DNA of 21,156 bases from the NCBI GenBank assembly GCA_905215125.1, contig CAJMOV010000004.1, forward strand, positions 1-21,156, in the 5' to 3' direction. Source of the DNA: an uncultured bacterium. GTDB lineage: Bacteria > Bacillota > Clostridia > Oscillospirales > Butyricicoccaceae. The notes under the pieces were generated by a model, which worked only from the letters and a program-made list of their open reading frames with translations, did no database searches and had not been told where the DNA came from. Shown here piece by piece: positions 1 through 7,861 of this stretch. The stretch's first letter is position 1; each line of letters begins with the position of its first letter. Both the position numbers and the translations under genes were made by a program.

Positions 1-1471
1 CGACAAGATACCGGGCGCTGACCTCCCCGCCCGTCATTTCCAGCATGGCCTGGGCGGGGGTGCGCACCGAGCCGAAGCGGTAGAGCCTGTCCCGCATGGC
101 GTCGCGGATGGCGGCGTACTGGCCTTGACGGATAAGGCCGTCAAAATCCAGCTCGCGCCGCAGTGCGGCGGTGTACTGGGCGTTGTAGAGGTTTCCCAGC
201 GTATAGGTGGGGAAGTAGCCGAACTGCGCCATTGACCACTGGATGTCCTGCAATATGCCCAGGGTGTCGCTGGGCGGCGTCAGGCCGAGATAGCTCTGCA
301 TCTTGTCCCGCCACAGCCCGGGCAGGTCGTCGACCTTTGCGCGGCCTTCAAAGACGTCGCGCTCCAGCTCGTAGCGCAGCATGATGTGTAGGTTGTAGGT
401 CAGCTCGTCGGCCTCCATGCGGGTGTACGACCGGCCGCATTTGTTGACGGCGCGGTAGATGTCCTCCGGCGTCGCACTTCCCAGCTGCTCGGGGAAAAGC
501 TCCTGCAGCTTGGGCAGATTGTACTGCCAGAAGGGCAGGCTGCGCCCCACCATGTTTTCCCAGAAGCGGGAGACGCTTTCGTGCATGCCGCCAGCTAGCC
601 CGCAGCCGGCGCGGGTGCGGTGCAGCTCCGGCGCGATACACTGCTCGTACAGGCCGTGACCTCCCTCGTGCAGGGTGCTGAACAGGGCGGGCAGAAACCC
701 CGACTCGTAATAATGGGTGGTCAGGCGGACGTCATGCGGGCCGAAGGAGCAGGTATAGGGGTGTTCGCTTTCGGCCAGTACCCCCCAGTCGCGGCGAAAG
801 CCGATGAGGTCGAGCAGATAGTTCCCCAGCCGGCGCTGCTTGTCGATGGGGAAGGGCCCTTGGCGGCAGAAGTCGTCGTCAATGTCGGCGCCGCTGCTTT
901 GCACCGCCTTGACGAGGGGGACGACGCCGGCGCGGATGTCGGCGAAAAGCGCGTCCAGCCGTTCCGCCGTCATGCCTTCCTCTTCGCGGCCGATGAGGGC
1001 GTTGTAGCGGCTGCCTTCATACCCCCACAGGTCGATGAAGCGGCTTGTGTAATCAAACATCCTTTGCAGATAGGGGCGGTACAGCGGCCAGTCGTTTGTG
1101 CGCTTGGCCTGTTCCCACGCCGCCTCCGACTGGGTCTGCAGCACGGAAAACTCGGCGTGCATGTCGCGCGGGATGGCCGCCATGCGGTCGCTGTCCCGCT
1201 TGACGAGGCGGATGCGGGAGCGCATGGCGGCGTTCAGGCCCTCCAGCACCTCCGGCTGCGACAGGGTGTCCAGCAGGCTGCGCAGCTCGGCGCTTGTCAG
1301 CAGCTGATGCTGAAGGTCGGACAGATACCCGACGGTATGGCCGCGTTCTGCCCCGGCCGCCGCAGGGGTGTTGGCCCGGCGATCCCAGCTGATAATCTGC
1401 AGGGCGCGCTCCCCCTCCAAAAGGGCGCTTTCCAGCGCGCAGAAGCGTTCCAGACAGCTTTTGATATCCAT
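1..1471 (-). CDS. M32 family metallocarboxypeptidase, C-terminus cut by window edge
   Basis: This is a cytosolic zinc carboxypeptidase of family M32 (thermostable carboxypeptidase Taq/Pfu type), which removes C-terminal residues from peptides. I translated it directly: the frame is open from ATG at 1471 to the left edge, giving 490 residues of a family that is usually about 500. Seen in the sequence: HPYTCSFGPHDVRLTTHY upstream of the active site, the zinc motif HEGGH at residues 268-272, HES at 297-299 supplying the third ligand Glu298, and a conserved C-terminal part with NKCGRSYTRMEADELTYN and QWSMAQFGYFPTYTLGN. The spacing from HEXXH to the Glu matches known M32 enzymes. A GGGGGGAG ribosome site precedes the ATG. 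It starts 13 bases after the amidohydrolase stop, so the two are probably co-transcribed. Only the last ten or so residues should be missing. Confidence 0.93.
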   Translation of the reverse strand, partial: MDIKSCLERFCALESALLEGERALQIISWDRRANTPAAAGAERGHTVGYLSDLQHQLLTSAELRSLLDTLSQPEVLEGLNAAMRSRIRLVKRDSDRMAAIPRDMHAEFSVLQTQSEAAWEQAKRTNDWPLYRPYLQRMFDYTSRFIDLWGYEGSRYNALIGREEEGMTAERLDALFADIRAGVVPLVKAVQSSGADIDDDFCRQGPFPIDKQRRLGNYLLDLIGFRRDWGVLAESEHPYTCSFGPHDVRLTTHYYESGFLPALFSTLHEGGHGLYEQCIAPELHRTRAGCGLAGGMHESVSRFWENMVGRSLPFWQYNLPKLQELFPEQLGSATPEDIYRAVNKCGRSYTRMEADELTYNLHIMLRYELERDVFEGRAKVDDLPGLWRDKMQSYLGLTPPSDTLGILQDIQWSMAQFGYFPTYTLGNLYNAQYTAALRRELDFDGLIRQGQYAAIRDAMRDRLYRFGSVRTPAQAMLEMTGGEVSARYLV

Positions 1472-1484
1472 ACGTTCTCCCCCC

Positions 1485-2768
1485 TTACCAGTCGATGAAG
1501 GAAGCGCCCTGCGGCAGCTGGCCGAAGGGAAGCAGCGGGAAGCCGGTGACGGCAAGCCCTGGCACGCTGCTGCGCACCACCGTACCCCCCTTGACGACAA
1601 GGGCCAGCCTGCGCAGGTCGGATATGTTATGGTCCGGCCGGCCGTCGACGGCGATGAAGTCGGCCTGCTTGCCAGGTGCCAGCGTGCCCGTCACGTCGGA
1701 CACCCCGCACAGCTCGGCCGAATTGCCGGTGGCGGCGCGGATGGCTTCCAGGTTGCTGAGACCCGCTTCGGCGAGAAGCTCGACCTCGCGCACAGTGGCG
1801 TTGGTGCCGTCGATAGGGTCGGAAGGCAGCAGATCAGTGCCGACACACAGCTTGACGCCGGCAGCGACGGCGTTTTGGATCGATTTCTTGTGTATCTGCC
1901 CGATTTGCCGGATTTTCTCGATGTGATAGCGCGGGTTGTTGTGCGCTTCCAGATAATCCAGGGCATTGGAGACGGAGAGGGTGGGCACCAGCCACGCTCC
2001 CCTTTCCGCCATGAGGGCGGCCGTCTCCTGATTCATGATGTAAGCGTGCTCGACCGACAAAACGCCGTTTTCCACCGCCAGGCGGATGGCGGCGTCATGC
2101 CCCAGATGGGCGGCGACGAGCTTGCCCGCATTGGCGGCCACCGATGTGACGGCGCGGATTTCCTCTGCTGTCATCTGGGTGTCGGCCGCCCCTTCGTGCT
2201 CGCCGTTCATGCCGCCCGTAATGCAGATTTTGACGAGGTCGGCGCCTTTGAACAGGACGCTGCGCGCCGCGCGCGTAAATTCATAGGGTCCGCTGCACTG
2301 GATAGAGCCCCAGCCGTTGGCCCCGTGCCCGCCGTGGGCGATGATGATGGGGCCCGACGCGACGACGCGGCTGCCCATGACCATGCTTTTGGCAATGGCG
2401 TCGCGCACTGCGAGATCCGACCAGTCGCAGTCGCCGACGCCCCGTATTGTCGTCACGCCGCAGGCCAGCGCTTCGGCGGCGCGCCGGTAGCAGACCATGG
2501 CGCGATAGGCGGGGCTGTGGTATTCGTCGACAACATAGGACGAAAAGGGGAAGCGCAGCGCCAGATGGACGTGGCAGTTGAAAAGCCCGGGGAGAAGGGT
2601 CCTGCCGCCCAGATCAAGCATCTCGGCGCCTGCAGGGACGAGGCCCGCGGGCAGATCCCTTTCCGGGCCGGCATAGGCGATTTTGTCGTGGTCCACGGCC
2701 AGGGCCGCCTGCTCGATGGCAGCGCGGCCGGCGCCGTCGACAAGCCTTGCGTTTCGATAAAGCTGCAA
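1485..2768 (-). CDS. Amidohydrolase family protein (imidazolonepropionase/Xaa-dipeptidase-like), TTG start
   Basis: This is a metal-dependent hydrolase of the amidohydrolase superfamily, in the group that holds imidazolonepropionase-like and Xaa-Pro/Xaa-Arg dipeptidase-like enzymes. It likely cleaves an amide or peptide bond in the cytosol. Seen over 427 residues: metal motif NCHVHLA with HxH at 66-68, Lys180 in LVKICITGG (the usual carboxylated bridging lysine), His221 in AAHLGHD, His241 in VEHA, and Asp312 in VGTDLLP, followed by the C-terminal GTLAPGKQADFIAVDG strand. All expected ligands are present. I chose TTG at 2768 because AAGGAGG lies 8 bases upstream. A longer in-frame start at 2849 would read through the terminator at 2797-2830 and into the preceding gene. 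The precise substrate cannot be told; the neighbouring peptidases point to dipeptides or an acyl-amino acid. Confidence 0.9.
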   Translation of the reverse strand: MQLYRNARLVDGAGRAAIEQAALAVDHDKIAYAGPERDLPAGLVPAGAEMLDLGGRTLLPGLFNCHVHLALRFPFSSYVVDEYHSPAYRAMVCYRRAAEALACGVTTIRGVGDCDWSDLAVRDAIAKSMVMGSRVVASGPIIIAHGGHGANGWGSIQCSGPYEFTRAARSVLFKGADLVKICITGGMNGEHEGAADTQMTAEEIRAVTSVAANAGKLVAAHLGHDAAIRLAVENGVLSVEHAYIMNQETAALMAERGAWLVPTLSVSNALDYLEAHNNPRYHIEKIRQIGQIHKKSIQNAVAAGVKLCVGTDLLPSDPIDGTNATVREVELLAEAGLSNLEAIRAATGNSAELCGVSDVTGTLAPGKQADFIAVDGRPDHNISDLRRLALVVKGGTVVRSSVPGLAVTGFPLLPFGQLPQGASFIDW

Positions 2769-2775
2769 TGCACAT

Positions 2776-2781
2776 GCCTCC
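2776..2781 (-). promoter_or_regulatory. Ribosome binding site that fixes the TTG start of the amidohydrolase
   Basis: On the minus strand AGGAGG is followed by CATGTGCA and then TTG. The TTG lies at good spacing and in the conserved frame. The ATG directly after the SD is one base away and in the wrong frame, so it is not the start. Confidence 0.75.
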
Positions 2782-2796
2782 TTTGCACGTCTGGGA

Positions 2797-2830
2797 AAAA
2801 GGCCGCCTGCTGCACAATACGGCAGGCGGC
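2797..2830 (-). terminator. Intrinsic terminator after the peptide-binding lipoprotein gene
   Basis: Read on the minus strand, a perfect 9-bp stem GCCGCCTGC/GCAGGCGGC (plus coordinates 2822-2830 and 2802-2810) with an 11-base loop is followed by CTTTTT. It lies between the lipoprotein stop (2842) and the amidohydrolase start (2768). It probably lowers or ends transcription before the last two genes. I see no clear promoter after it, so partial read-through is likely. Confidence 0.75.
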
Positions 2831-2841
2831 GCAAAATGGGA

Positions 2842-4422
2842 TTATTCAAAATACATGTCCATGAACCGGTAGTACCCGTCTCCGCGGTTTTCCCAGCCGG
2901 CTAAGCTGGCGACGGTGCCGTTGATGTTTTCGCCCTGCCAGATGAAGACCCAGGGCGCCTCGTCGGTGATGATGGACTGCGCGTCTTTAAACATCTGGAT
3001 GCGCGCGCTTTCGTCCATTTCCGTCTGGGCCTCGTCAAGCAGTCGGTCGACCTCGTCATTCTGATACCAGGCGATGTTGCCGTCCGGGCCGAAGCTGTCG
3101 CTGTGGAACAGGCTGTAAAGGCCGGTGCCCGGATCAAGGCTGTAAGAATAGGCCAGGACGGTCATTTCGTGCTCGCCGGCAAAGACGGCGTCAAGGTAAG
3201 CGCCCCATTCCATGATATTGACCTCGCAGTCGATGCCGATGGCGGCCAGCTGATTTTGTGCGATTTCGCTGAAATCGACGCGCTGCTGGTGGTCACTGGT
3301 CAGGATAGCGGTGCTGAAGCCGTCGGGGTAACCGGCTTCAGCTAACAGCTGCTTGGCGCGCTCGACGTCCTGCTGGGCCGGCTGTATTTCGTCGTTAAAG
3401 CCATAAATGGAGGACGTCAGCGGACCCTGGCCGACAGCGCCGGTGCCCTCATAAACAGCGTCGACAATGGAAGGCAGATCGAGGGCCAGCGTGATGGCCT
3501 GACGCACCTCCTTGATATTAAAGGGTTCCTTGTTCATGTTCATCGCCATGTAGGTGACACTGTAATTGGGGCCGCGCTCCAGCCGGAGCTCGGGGTTTTC
3601 CTCAACGCGGGCGATATCGGCGGGCAGGATGTCCAGCGCAACGTCGACGCCGCCGGTCTCCAGCTCGATGGCGCGCTGCGCCGCTTCGGTGATGACGCGG
3701 AAGGTGATATCCTTGATGGCCGGCTGTTCGCCCCAGTACCCGTCGTAGCGGGTCAGCTCGGCGCGGTCGCCGGAAACCCAGTTGGTAAAGACGTAGGGAC
3801 CGGTGCCGATGGGCTTGAGGGCGAACTCGTCGTCGCCGACCTCTTCGATATAGCTTTTATCGACGATGTCGCAGCAGGTATCGGTCAGGTTGAGCAAAAT
3901 GGCCCCGTAGGGGTATTTGAGCTTCATTTCAAAGGTGCGATCGTCGATGGCCTTGCAATTTGCAATGTCGATGGGCTCCATGGTGATGCTGGTCTGGGGC
4001 GCATCCTCGCCGCGCTGGAAGGAATAGAGGATGTCGTCCATGGTCAGCGCCTCGCCGTTGTGGAAGGTCACCCCTTCGCGTATGGTAAAGTGGATGGTGG
4101 TGTCGTCAATAATTTCCCAGCTTTCGGCAAGGCCGGGGACAATTTCGTTGTCGGCCGTGACGTTGACCAGCGTTTCAAACACAAGGGTTTTGATGCGTCC
4201 GGACGGGGTATCCTTTTTAAGCTGCGGATCCATGGAATAAATGTCGGCGCTGGATGCGATGACCAGGCTGTCTTTGGCGGTGCCGGTGTTGCCGCCATCC
4301 TGCGGCTGGTCGGTCTGGACGTCGTCGGTCTGGCCGTTGCCGTCGTCGGACGCGGGCGAGCACCCGGGCAGCATGGTGGCAAGCAGGAAGAGGGCAAGAA
4401 GCAGTGCGAGATGCTTTTTCAT
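2842..4422 (-). CDS. Peptide ABC transporter substrate-binding lipoprotein (SBP_bac_5, OppA/DppA-like)
   Basis: This is an extracytoplasmic, lipid-anchored receptor that delivers oligopeptides or similar solutes to an ABC importer. Seen over 526 residues: a lipoprotein signal with a basic start, a hydrophobic stretch and lipobox LPGC (Cys21), then an acidic Gln/Asp-rich linker of about 30 residues, then the family 5 domain. The signature GLAESWEIIDDTTIHF followed by FHNGEALTMDDILYSF is typical of OppA/DppA-type receptors. GGAGG lies 8 bases before the ATG. No permease or ATPase gene for it is present, so it must use a transporter encoded elsewhere or beyond the left edge. It lies between an Xaa-Pro-type peptidase and a dipeptidase-like hydrolase, which supports peptide uptake. 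Nickel, glutathione and opine receptors share this fold, so the ligand is inferred. Confidence 0.93.
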   Translation of the reverse strand: MKKHLALLLALFLLATMLPGCSPASDDGNGQTDDVQTDQPQDGGNTGTAKDSLVIASSADIYSMDPQLKKDTPSGRIKTLVFETLVNVTADNEIVPGLAESWEIIDDTTIHFTIREGVTFHNGEALTMDDILYSFQRGEDAPQTSITMEPIDIANCKAIDDRTFEMKLKYPYGAILLNLTDTCCDIVDKSYIEEVGDDEFALKPIGTGPYVFTNWVSGDRAELTRYDGYWGEQPAIKDITFRVITEAAQRAIELETGGVDVALDILPADIARVEENPELRLERGPNYSVTYMAMNMNKEPFNIKEVRQAITLALDLPSIVDAVYEGTGAVGQGPLTSSIYGFNDEIQPAQQDVERAKQLLAEAGYPDGFSTAILTSDHQQRVDFSEIAQNQLAAIGIDCEVNIMEWGAYLDAVFAGEHEMTVLAYSYSLDPGTGLYSLFHSDSFGPDGNIAWYQNDEVDRLLDEAQTEMDESARIQMFKDAQSIITDEAPWVFIWQGENINGTVASLAGWENRGDGYYRFMDMYFE

Positions 4423-4461
4423 GTTGTTTCCTCCGTTTCTTTCTTTATGTTAAAGTATCCG

Positions 4462-5703
4462 TCAGATGAGGATAAGCCGGTGCCAGTCATCGTCCAGATA
4501 CTCAACAACGCCGTTTTTGCGGTAAGTGACCGTTTCCTCCAGGTAGAAAAAGACCTTTTGGCCGTCCCATTCGGGAACGGGGCAGGCGACGTTGAACTCC
4601 AGCGCATAGGCGGTATGATGATGCAGTTTGCGCTCGCCCCGTCCGGCGATAAAGCCCTGCTTGTCATAAAGCCCGATGGTCGGTCCTGCCGCGTGGCAGT
4701 GTGCCCCGATGGGATGGGTGTACAGCGTCGCCTCCACGCCGGCCCGGGCCGCCTTTTCCTTGGCGAGGGCAAAGATTTCGTTGCCTGTGCGGCCTGCGAC
4801 GAATTCTTCCGCTGTCATTTTGCCGAAGGCGTGCCCTGTCTCAAAGCCGCGGCGGATACCTTCCGGCGCTTCGCGCTCTCCGGGGGGCAGGATATAGGCC
4901 AGCCGCTGCAGATCGGTTGAAAGGCCGAGATATTGGATGCCGGCGTCATAATGCAGCAGGTCGCCGTGGCGGATGACGTCGGTTATCATGCTCTCCTCCC
5001 TGCCGCGCCGCTGCAGGTTTACCGTCGGGCGGAAGCAGGTCGGCAGGCCGAGAAGGCGGAACTGCTCCGCCGCCCACTCTTCGACCTCCCATGTCGCCGT
5101 GACGCCGGGGGTGATGACCTCGCGCGAAAAGGCGCGCGACATGATGTCGGTCGTCACCTCGTAGACGGCTGGATACATGGCAAGCTCGCGGTCGGTGCGG
5201 GTCTCCAGCCAGCGGGTGGCCAGAAGGTCGGCGTCGGCCAGACGGGAGGCGTCGGGGCCAAGGTGCTGGACGAGCTCGTCATACAGCGCCTTGGACAGGC
5301 CGGCGCACAGCCCGCAGATGGGGGAGATGTTGACGCCGATGCGCGCGGGGTCTTTGCCGCGGATAAAGCCGACAATCTGCTCCCATTGGGCGTCGGTGCT
5401 GTATGGCAGCTGGGTGTAGAAGCGGGCCAGCTCGCGGTTGGGTTTGTTGATACTGTAGGCGCCGAAGGCTCCGTCACCGTCTAGCGTAAAGGCGATACAG
5501 GTCAGCCGGCTGGCCTTGTCGACGATGGCGGGGACAACGGTGTGGAAAACCGGGTCCTCGTTACATTCCGTCGCCAGGATGAGCCACATGTCAAAGCCGC
5601 ATTCGCGCATAACGGCTGGCATGACCTCGCGCAGACGCTCGCCCAGGATTTCGTCGCGGATGGCAAACTGCTTGTGCAGGGGCAGGATTTGCTGGTGCGT
5701 CAT
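4462..5703 (-). CDS. M24 family metallopeptidase (Xaa-Pro aminopeptidase/dipeptidase-like)
   Basis: This is a cytosolic pita-bread-fold metallopeptidase, probably cutting Xaa-Pro bonds or a related imide. Seen over 413 residues: an N-terminal creatinase-type domain to about residue 165, then the M24 domain with Asp253 (HYDAG), Asp264 (STDLQR), the His cluster THPIGAHCHAAG at 329-340, Glu369 (ALEFNV) and Glu389/390 (YLEETV). The five-ligand dinuclear metal pattern is therefore complete. I chose ATG at 5703 because AAGGAGG lies upstream; the in-frame extension to 5949 would overlap the aminotransferase gene. The start is 26 bases after the aminotransferase stop, which indicates one operon. Some M24 members are non-proline hydrolases such as creatinase or DMSP lyase, so the substrate is not certain. 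Confidence 0.9.
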   Translation of the reverse strand: MTHQQILPLHKQFAIRDEILGERLREVMPAVMRECGFDMWLILATECNEDPVFHTVVPAIVDKASRLTCIAFTLDGDGAFGAYSINKPNRELARFYTQLPYSTDAQWEQIVGFIRGKDPARIGVNISPICGLCAGLSKALYDELVQHLGPDASRLADADLLATRWLETRTDRELAMYPAVYEVTTDIMSRAFSREVITPGVTATWEVEEWAAEQFRLLGLPTCFRPTVNLQRRGREESMITDVIRHGDLLHYDAGIQYLGLSTDLQRLAYILPPGEREAPEGIRRGFETGHAFGKMTAEEFVAGRTGNEIFALAKEKAARAGVEATLYTHPIGAHCHAAGPTIGLYDKQGFIAGRGERKLHHHTAYALEFNVACPVPEWDGQKVFFYLEETVTYRKNGVVEYLDDDWHRLILI

Positions 5704-5729
5704 GTTTTTATTCCTCCTTATTGTTGTGT

Positions 5730-6947
5730 TTAACCCAGGGCCTGCCGGCTGCGGGCCGTCAGGACGGCGGCAATGCGGTCGACGGCGGCCTCCAGCGCCC
5801 TGTCGTCGGCCAGGCAGCCAAAAACGATGCGGATGTGCCCCTCTCCCTGCCTGCCGTAATTGCGTCCGTCGTTGACCAGGCATTTCGCCTCGCGCGCCAA
5901 CAGGGAGACGATATCGGACGAATCTCCCAGGGCGCTGACGTCGACCCACGCAAGAAAGGAGGACTGCGGCATTTCCATCCGCACGCCGGGCACGGCGTTC
6001 AACCTGTCGTACAGGTAGCGCCGACGCCGGTCAAAGGTCGCCTTGTATTCTTCGATAAAGCTGTCGTCCTCATAGGCCCTTTCGGCGGCGATCTGCGCCA
6101 GAGTGTTGGCGGCGCCAATGACGCTGACGGCAGCGCCGTACAGCTTGTCCATAATGGCGTCGCAGGCGACGATATACCCCACGCGATATCCGCTCAGCCC
6201 CATGCCCTTGGACGCAGAACAGACTACGAGGGTGCGTTCCCACATGCCGGGCAGCAGGGCTGCCTCGGTCATCTGCCGGCCGTCGTATAAAATGTCCTCA
6301 AACGCCTGGTCCAGCACTAAAATCAAGTTATTGTGCACAATAAATCTGGAAAGAATTTCTAAATCTTTTTGGCAAAAAATGGTAGTGGTGGGGTTGTTGG
6401 GATTGGTCAAAGCAACCATTTTGGTCCTGGGGGTCAGCCGCTGCTCAAAAGCCCCGATATCAATGCGGTAACCGTTGGCCGCGTCAAGCGGGACATGGAT
6501 CAGGGTACCGCCCATCGTTTCCACGTTCTGAAAGTTGTTGGGGTAACTGGGGTCGGGCACCATAATTTCGTCCCCGGGGCTGATGAACGGGTACATGGCG
6601 TAAAACAGGCCGGAATCGGAACCGGGCGTGATGAGGATATTGCGCTGCGGATCGAGATTGTACCCTTTACGCGCCAGCCTCTTACCGATTTTTTCCTTGA
6701 GCGATGGGCTGCCGATGGGCTGCGTATAGTGTACATCCCGCCCATTTTGCACCGCGTCAAGCAACGCCTGCTTGACGTGGGGAGGGGTGGAGGGATCGGG
6801 GAAAAAAGGATCGGCCCAGCAAAGCAGGGTCACGCGCTGTTCGATCATGCGGATGACGCCGCCGCCTAGGTCGGCCTTGGGGACATCGGAGAACAACCCG
6901 CCTTCTACCCGGTCGAAACCGGGCTTGAATATGCCTTCATACTGCAC
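5730..6947 (-). CDS. Pyridoxal-phosphate aminotransferase, class I/II, GTG start
   Basis: This is a fold-type I PLP aminotransferase, cytosolic, moving an amino group between an amino acid and a 2-oxo acid. Seen over 405 residues: YTQPIGSPSLKEKIGKRL near residue 74, NPNNP at 183-187, Asp213 in VLDQAFEDIL, the PLP lysine Lys247 in SASKGMGLSGYRVGY, and the substrate-carboxylate arginine Arg373 in HIRIVF. Length is normal. I chose GTG at 6947, with AGGTGA five bases upstream. The longer ATG start at 7016 lies inside the -35 box of the promoter and upstream of the predicted transcript start, so it cannot be used from that promoter. It is the first gene of region A. The amino donor cannot be told from sequence; aspartate/alanine-type and methionine/aromatic-type enzymes share these motifs. 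Confidence 0.9.
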   Translation of the reverse strand: MQYEGIFKPGFDRVEGGLFSDVPKADLGGGVIRMIEQRVTLLCWADPFFPDPSTPPHVKQALLDAVQNGRDVHYTQPIGSPSLKEKIGKRLARKGYNLDPQRNILITPGSDSGLFYAMYPFISPGDEIMVPDPSYPNNFQNVETMGGTLIHVPLDAANGYRIDIGAFEQRLTPRTKMVALTNPNNPTTTIFCQKDLEILSRFIVHNNLILVLDQAFEDILYDGRQMTEAALLPGMWERTLVVCSASKGMGLSGYRVGYIVACDAIMDKLYGAAVSVIGAANTLAQIAAERAYEDDSFIEEYKATFDRRRRYLYDRLNAVPGVRMEMPQSSFLAWVDVSALGDSSDIVSLLAREAKCLVNDGRNYGRQGEGHIRIVFGCLADDRALEAAVDRIAAVLTARSRQALG

Positions 6948-6963
6948 AGGAATCACCTCAAAA

Positions 6964-6982
6964 TTATTAAGATACTTAATAA
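6964..6982. promoter_or_regulatory. Perfect 8+3+8 inverted repeat over the predicted region A transcription start; operator candidate
   Basis: TTATTAAG and CTTAATAA are separated by three bases. The repeat begins just downstream of the -10 box (6987-6992) and covers the predicted +1. A bound protein would block initiation, or the repeat could form a weak hairpin in the leader. The Crp/Fnr-family regulator encoded just upstream is the obvious candidate binder, but this is inference. Confidence 0.55.
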
Positions 6983-6986
6983 AAAC

Positions 6987-7016
6987 AGTATATAAGCAAA
7001 ATAGGTTATTCGTCAA
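6987..7016 (-). promoter_or_regulatory. Sigma-A promoter of region A (TTGACG, 18 bp, TATACT)
   Basis: On the minus strand TTGACG (plus 7011-7016) and TATACT (plus 6987-6992) are 18 bp apart in a locally AT-rich stretch of an otherwise GC-rich window. The leader to the GTG start would be about 33 bases and contains the AGGTGA ribosome site. Confidence 0.7.
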
Positions 7017-7075
7017 TCCGCTAATTTTTACAGATATTTTATGGGGGAATTAGGCAATAAAACCAAAGAGTGTCG

Positions 7076-7747
7076 TTATTGGCCTTTAGCCCGCCTTTCC
7101 AGCAGGGCGATATCCGGGATGATAATGTACCCCTCCTGCTTAACCAAAGCACCGCTTGCAATCAATTCCCCCATGATACCGGATACCGATACGCGCGACA
7201 GGCCGACCAGCTCGCCCATTTCCGGGTGGGTGAACTTGACGTCCAGGCGGTACCCCGGACCCTCCGGCGTGCCGTGCCGCCGTGCCAGATGAGCGAGGGC
7301 GGCGCAGACCCGCTGCACGGAAGGGTCAAAGCACAGCTGCCCAATCTGTGCGCACAGCAGCGAGCCTTTGCGGGCCAGCAAGGTCAGCAGGGCGCGGCAG
7401 AAGGCGGCGCTGCTCTCCATTTCCAGCAGGACCCTTTCGCGCGGGACGCAGCAGACCGCCGATCGTGCCGCCGCCGTCGCTCCGCAGGCCTCCGTATGGC
7501 CGCCCAGCAGGGCCAGCTCGCCGAACAGACAGCCTGGCTCGGCGATGTAAAGGCTTTTACATTCACCCGCGCCGCTGTACAGCTCGACGCGGACCCGGCC
7601 CTCCTGCACGAGGTAAAGACCTTCCGCCCGGCCGGGCGCGTAGACGCACTGGTGCTTGCGGTAAAAGCGCACCGGCGCGCCCCGTACAATATTCTCCCAT
7701 GCCGCGCCGTCGAAGGAAACCCAGGGAGAATCGCCGGAAATATTCAT
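7076..7747 (-). CDS. Crp/Fnr family transcriptional regulator
   Basis: This is a two-domain DNA-binding regulator of 223 residues. Seen: a cyclic-nucleotide-binding-type beta-barrel at about residues 13-105 with LYLVQEGRVRVELYSG and CLFGELALLGG, a dimer helix at about 106-150, and a winged helix at 165-210 with FTHPEMGELVGLSRVSVSGIM. The GEL turn is kept, but the usual cAMP-contact Arg context is not, so the effector is probably not cAMP. There is no N-terminal Fnr cysteine cluster. The recognition helix reads SRVSVSG where Crp and Fnr have E..R, so its operator should differ from theirs. Two adjacent ATGs (7750, 7747) follow AAGGAGG; the second has better spacing. It sits between region A and a divergent PLP enzyme gene, which suggests local control. 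Confidence 0.88.
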   Translation of the reverse strand: MNISGDSPWVSFDGAAWENIVRGAPVRFYRKHQCVYAPGRAEGLYLVQEGRVRVELYSGAGECKSLYIAEPGCLFGELALLGGHTEACGATAAARSAVCCVPRERVLLEMESSAAFCRALLTLLARKGSLLCAQIGQLCFDPSVQRVCAALAHLARRHGTPEGPGYRLDVKFTHPEMGELVGLSRVSVSGIMGELIASGALVKQEGYIIIPDIALLERRAKGQ

Positions 7748-7793
7748 CATGCCGCCTCCTTTTGGCGAAATCCGTAAAGTAGTTGACGGAAAT

Positions 7794-7822
7794 ATTATAG
7801 CAAATGCGGTAAGATCTTTCTA
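7794..7822 (-). promoter_or_regulatory. Promoter of the Crp/Fnr regulator gene (extended -10 TGCTATAAT)
   Basis: On the minus strand TATAAT (plus 7794-7799) is preceded by TGC, an extended -10, and 17 bp further up by TAGAAA (plus 7817-7822), a 4/6 match to the -35 consensus. The leader to the start codon would be about 40 bases. Confidence 0.65.
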
Positions 7823-7826
7823 GAAA
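7817..7826. repeat. Perfect 10-bp palindrome TTTCTAGAAA over the regulator -35 box
   Basis: A self-complementary 10-mer overlaps the -35 element of the regulator promoter and lies upstream of the divergent plus-strand gene. It could be an autoregulatory site, but short AT-rich palindromes also arise by chance. It does not match the 19-bp repeat at 6964-6982. Confidence 0.3.
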
Positions 7827-7861
7827 AGACAGTAAACGGATGGAAAAAGGAGACATAACCC

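Noticed and set aside
2773..2775. ATG directly after the AGGAGG site as start of the amidohydrolase
   Set aside because: It is one base from the ribosome site and out of frame with the conserved protein; TTG at 2768 is in frame with normal spacing.
620..2864. Long plus-strand open frames (620-1498 and 1368-2864) opposite the carboxypeptidase and amidohydrolase genes
   Set aside because: They lack recognisable motifs, and the minus-strand frames hold complete catalytic motifs. Such antisense frames are common in GC-rich coding DNA.
7041..7078. CCAA/TTGG hairpin followed by TTTTATT after the regulator stop as a terminator
   Set aside because: The stem is only four base pairs, too weak to call.
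7783..7815. Plus-strand promoter for the PLP enzyme from TTGACG (7783) and TAAGAT (7810)
   Set aside because: The spacer is 21 bp, too long for an ordinary sigma-A promoter. The true promoter must lie in this gap but I cannot place it with confidence.
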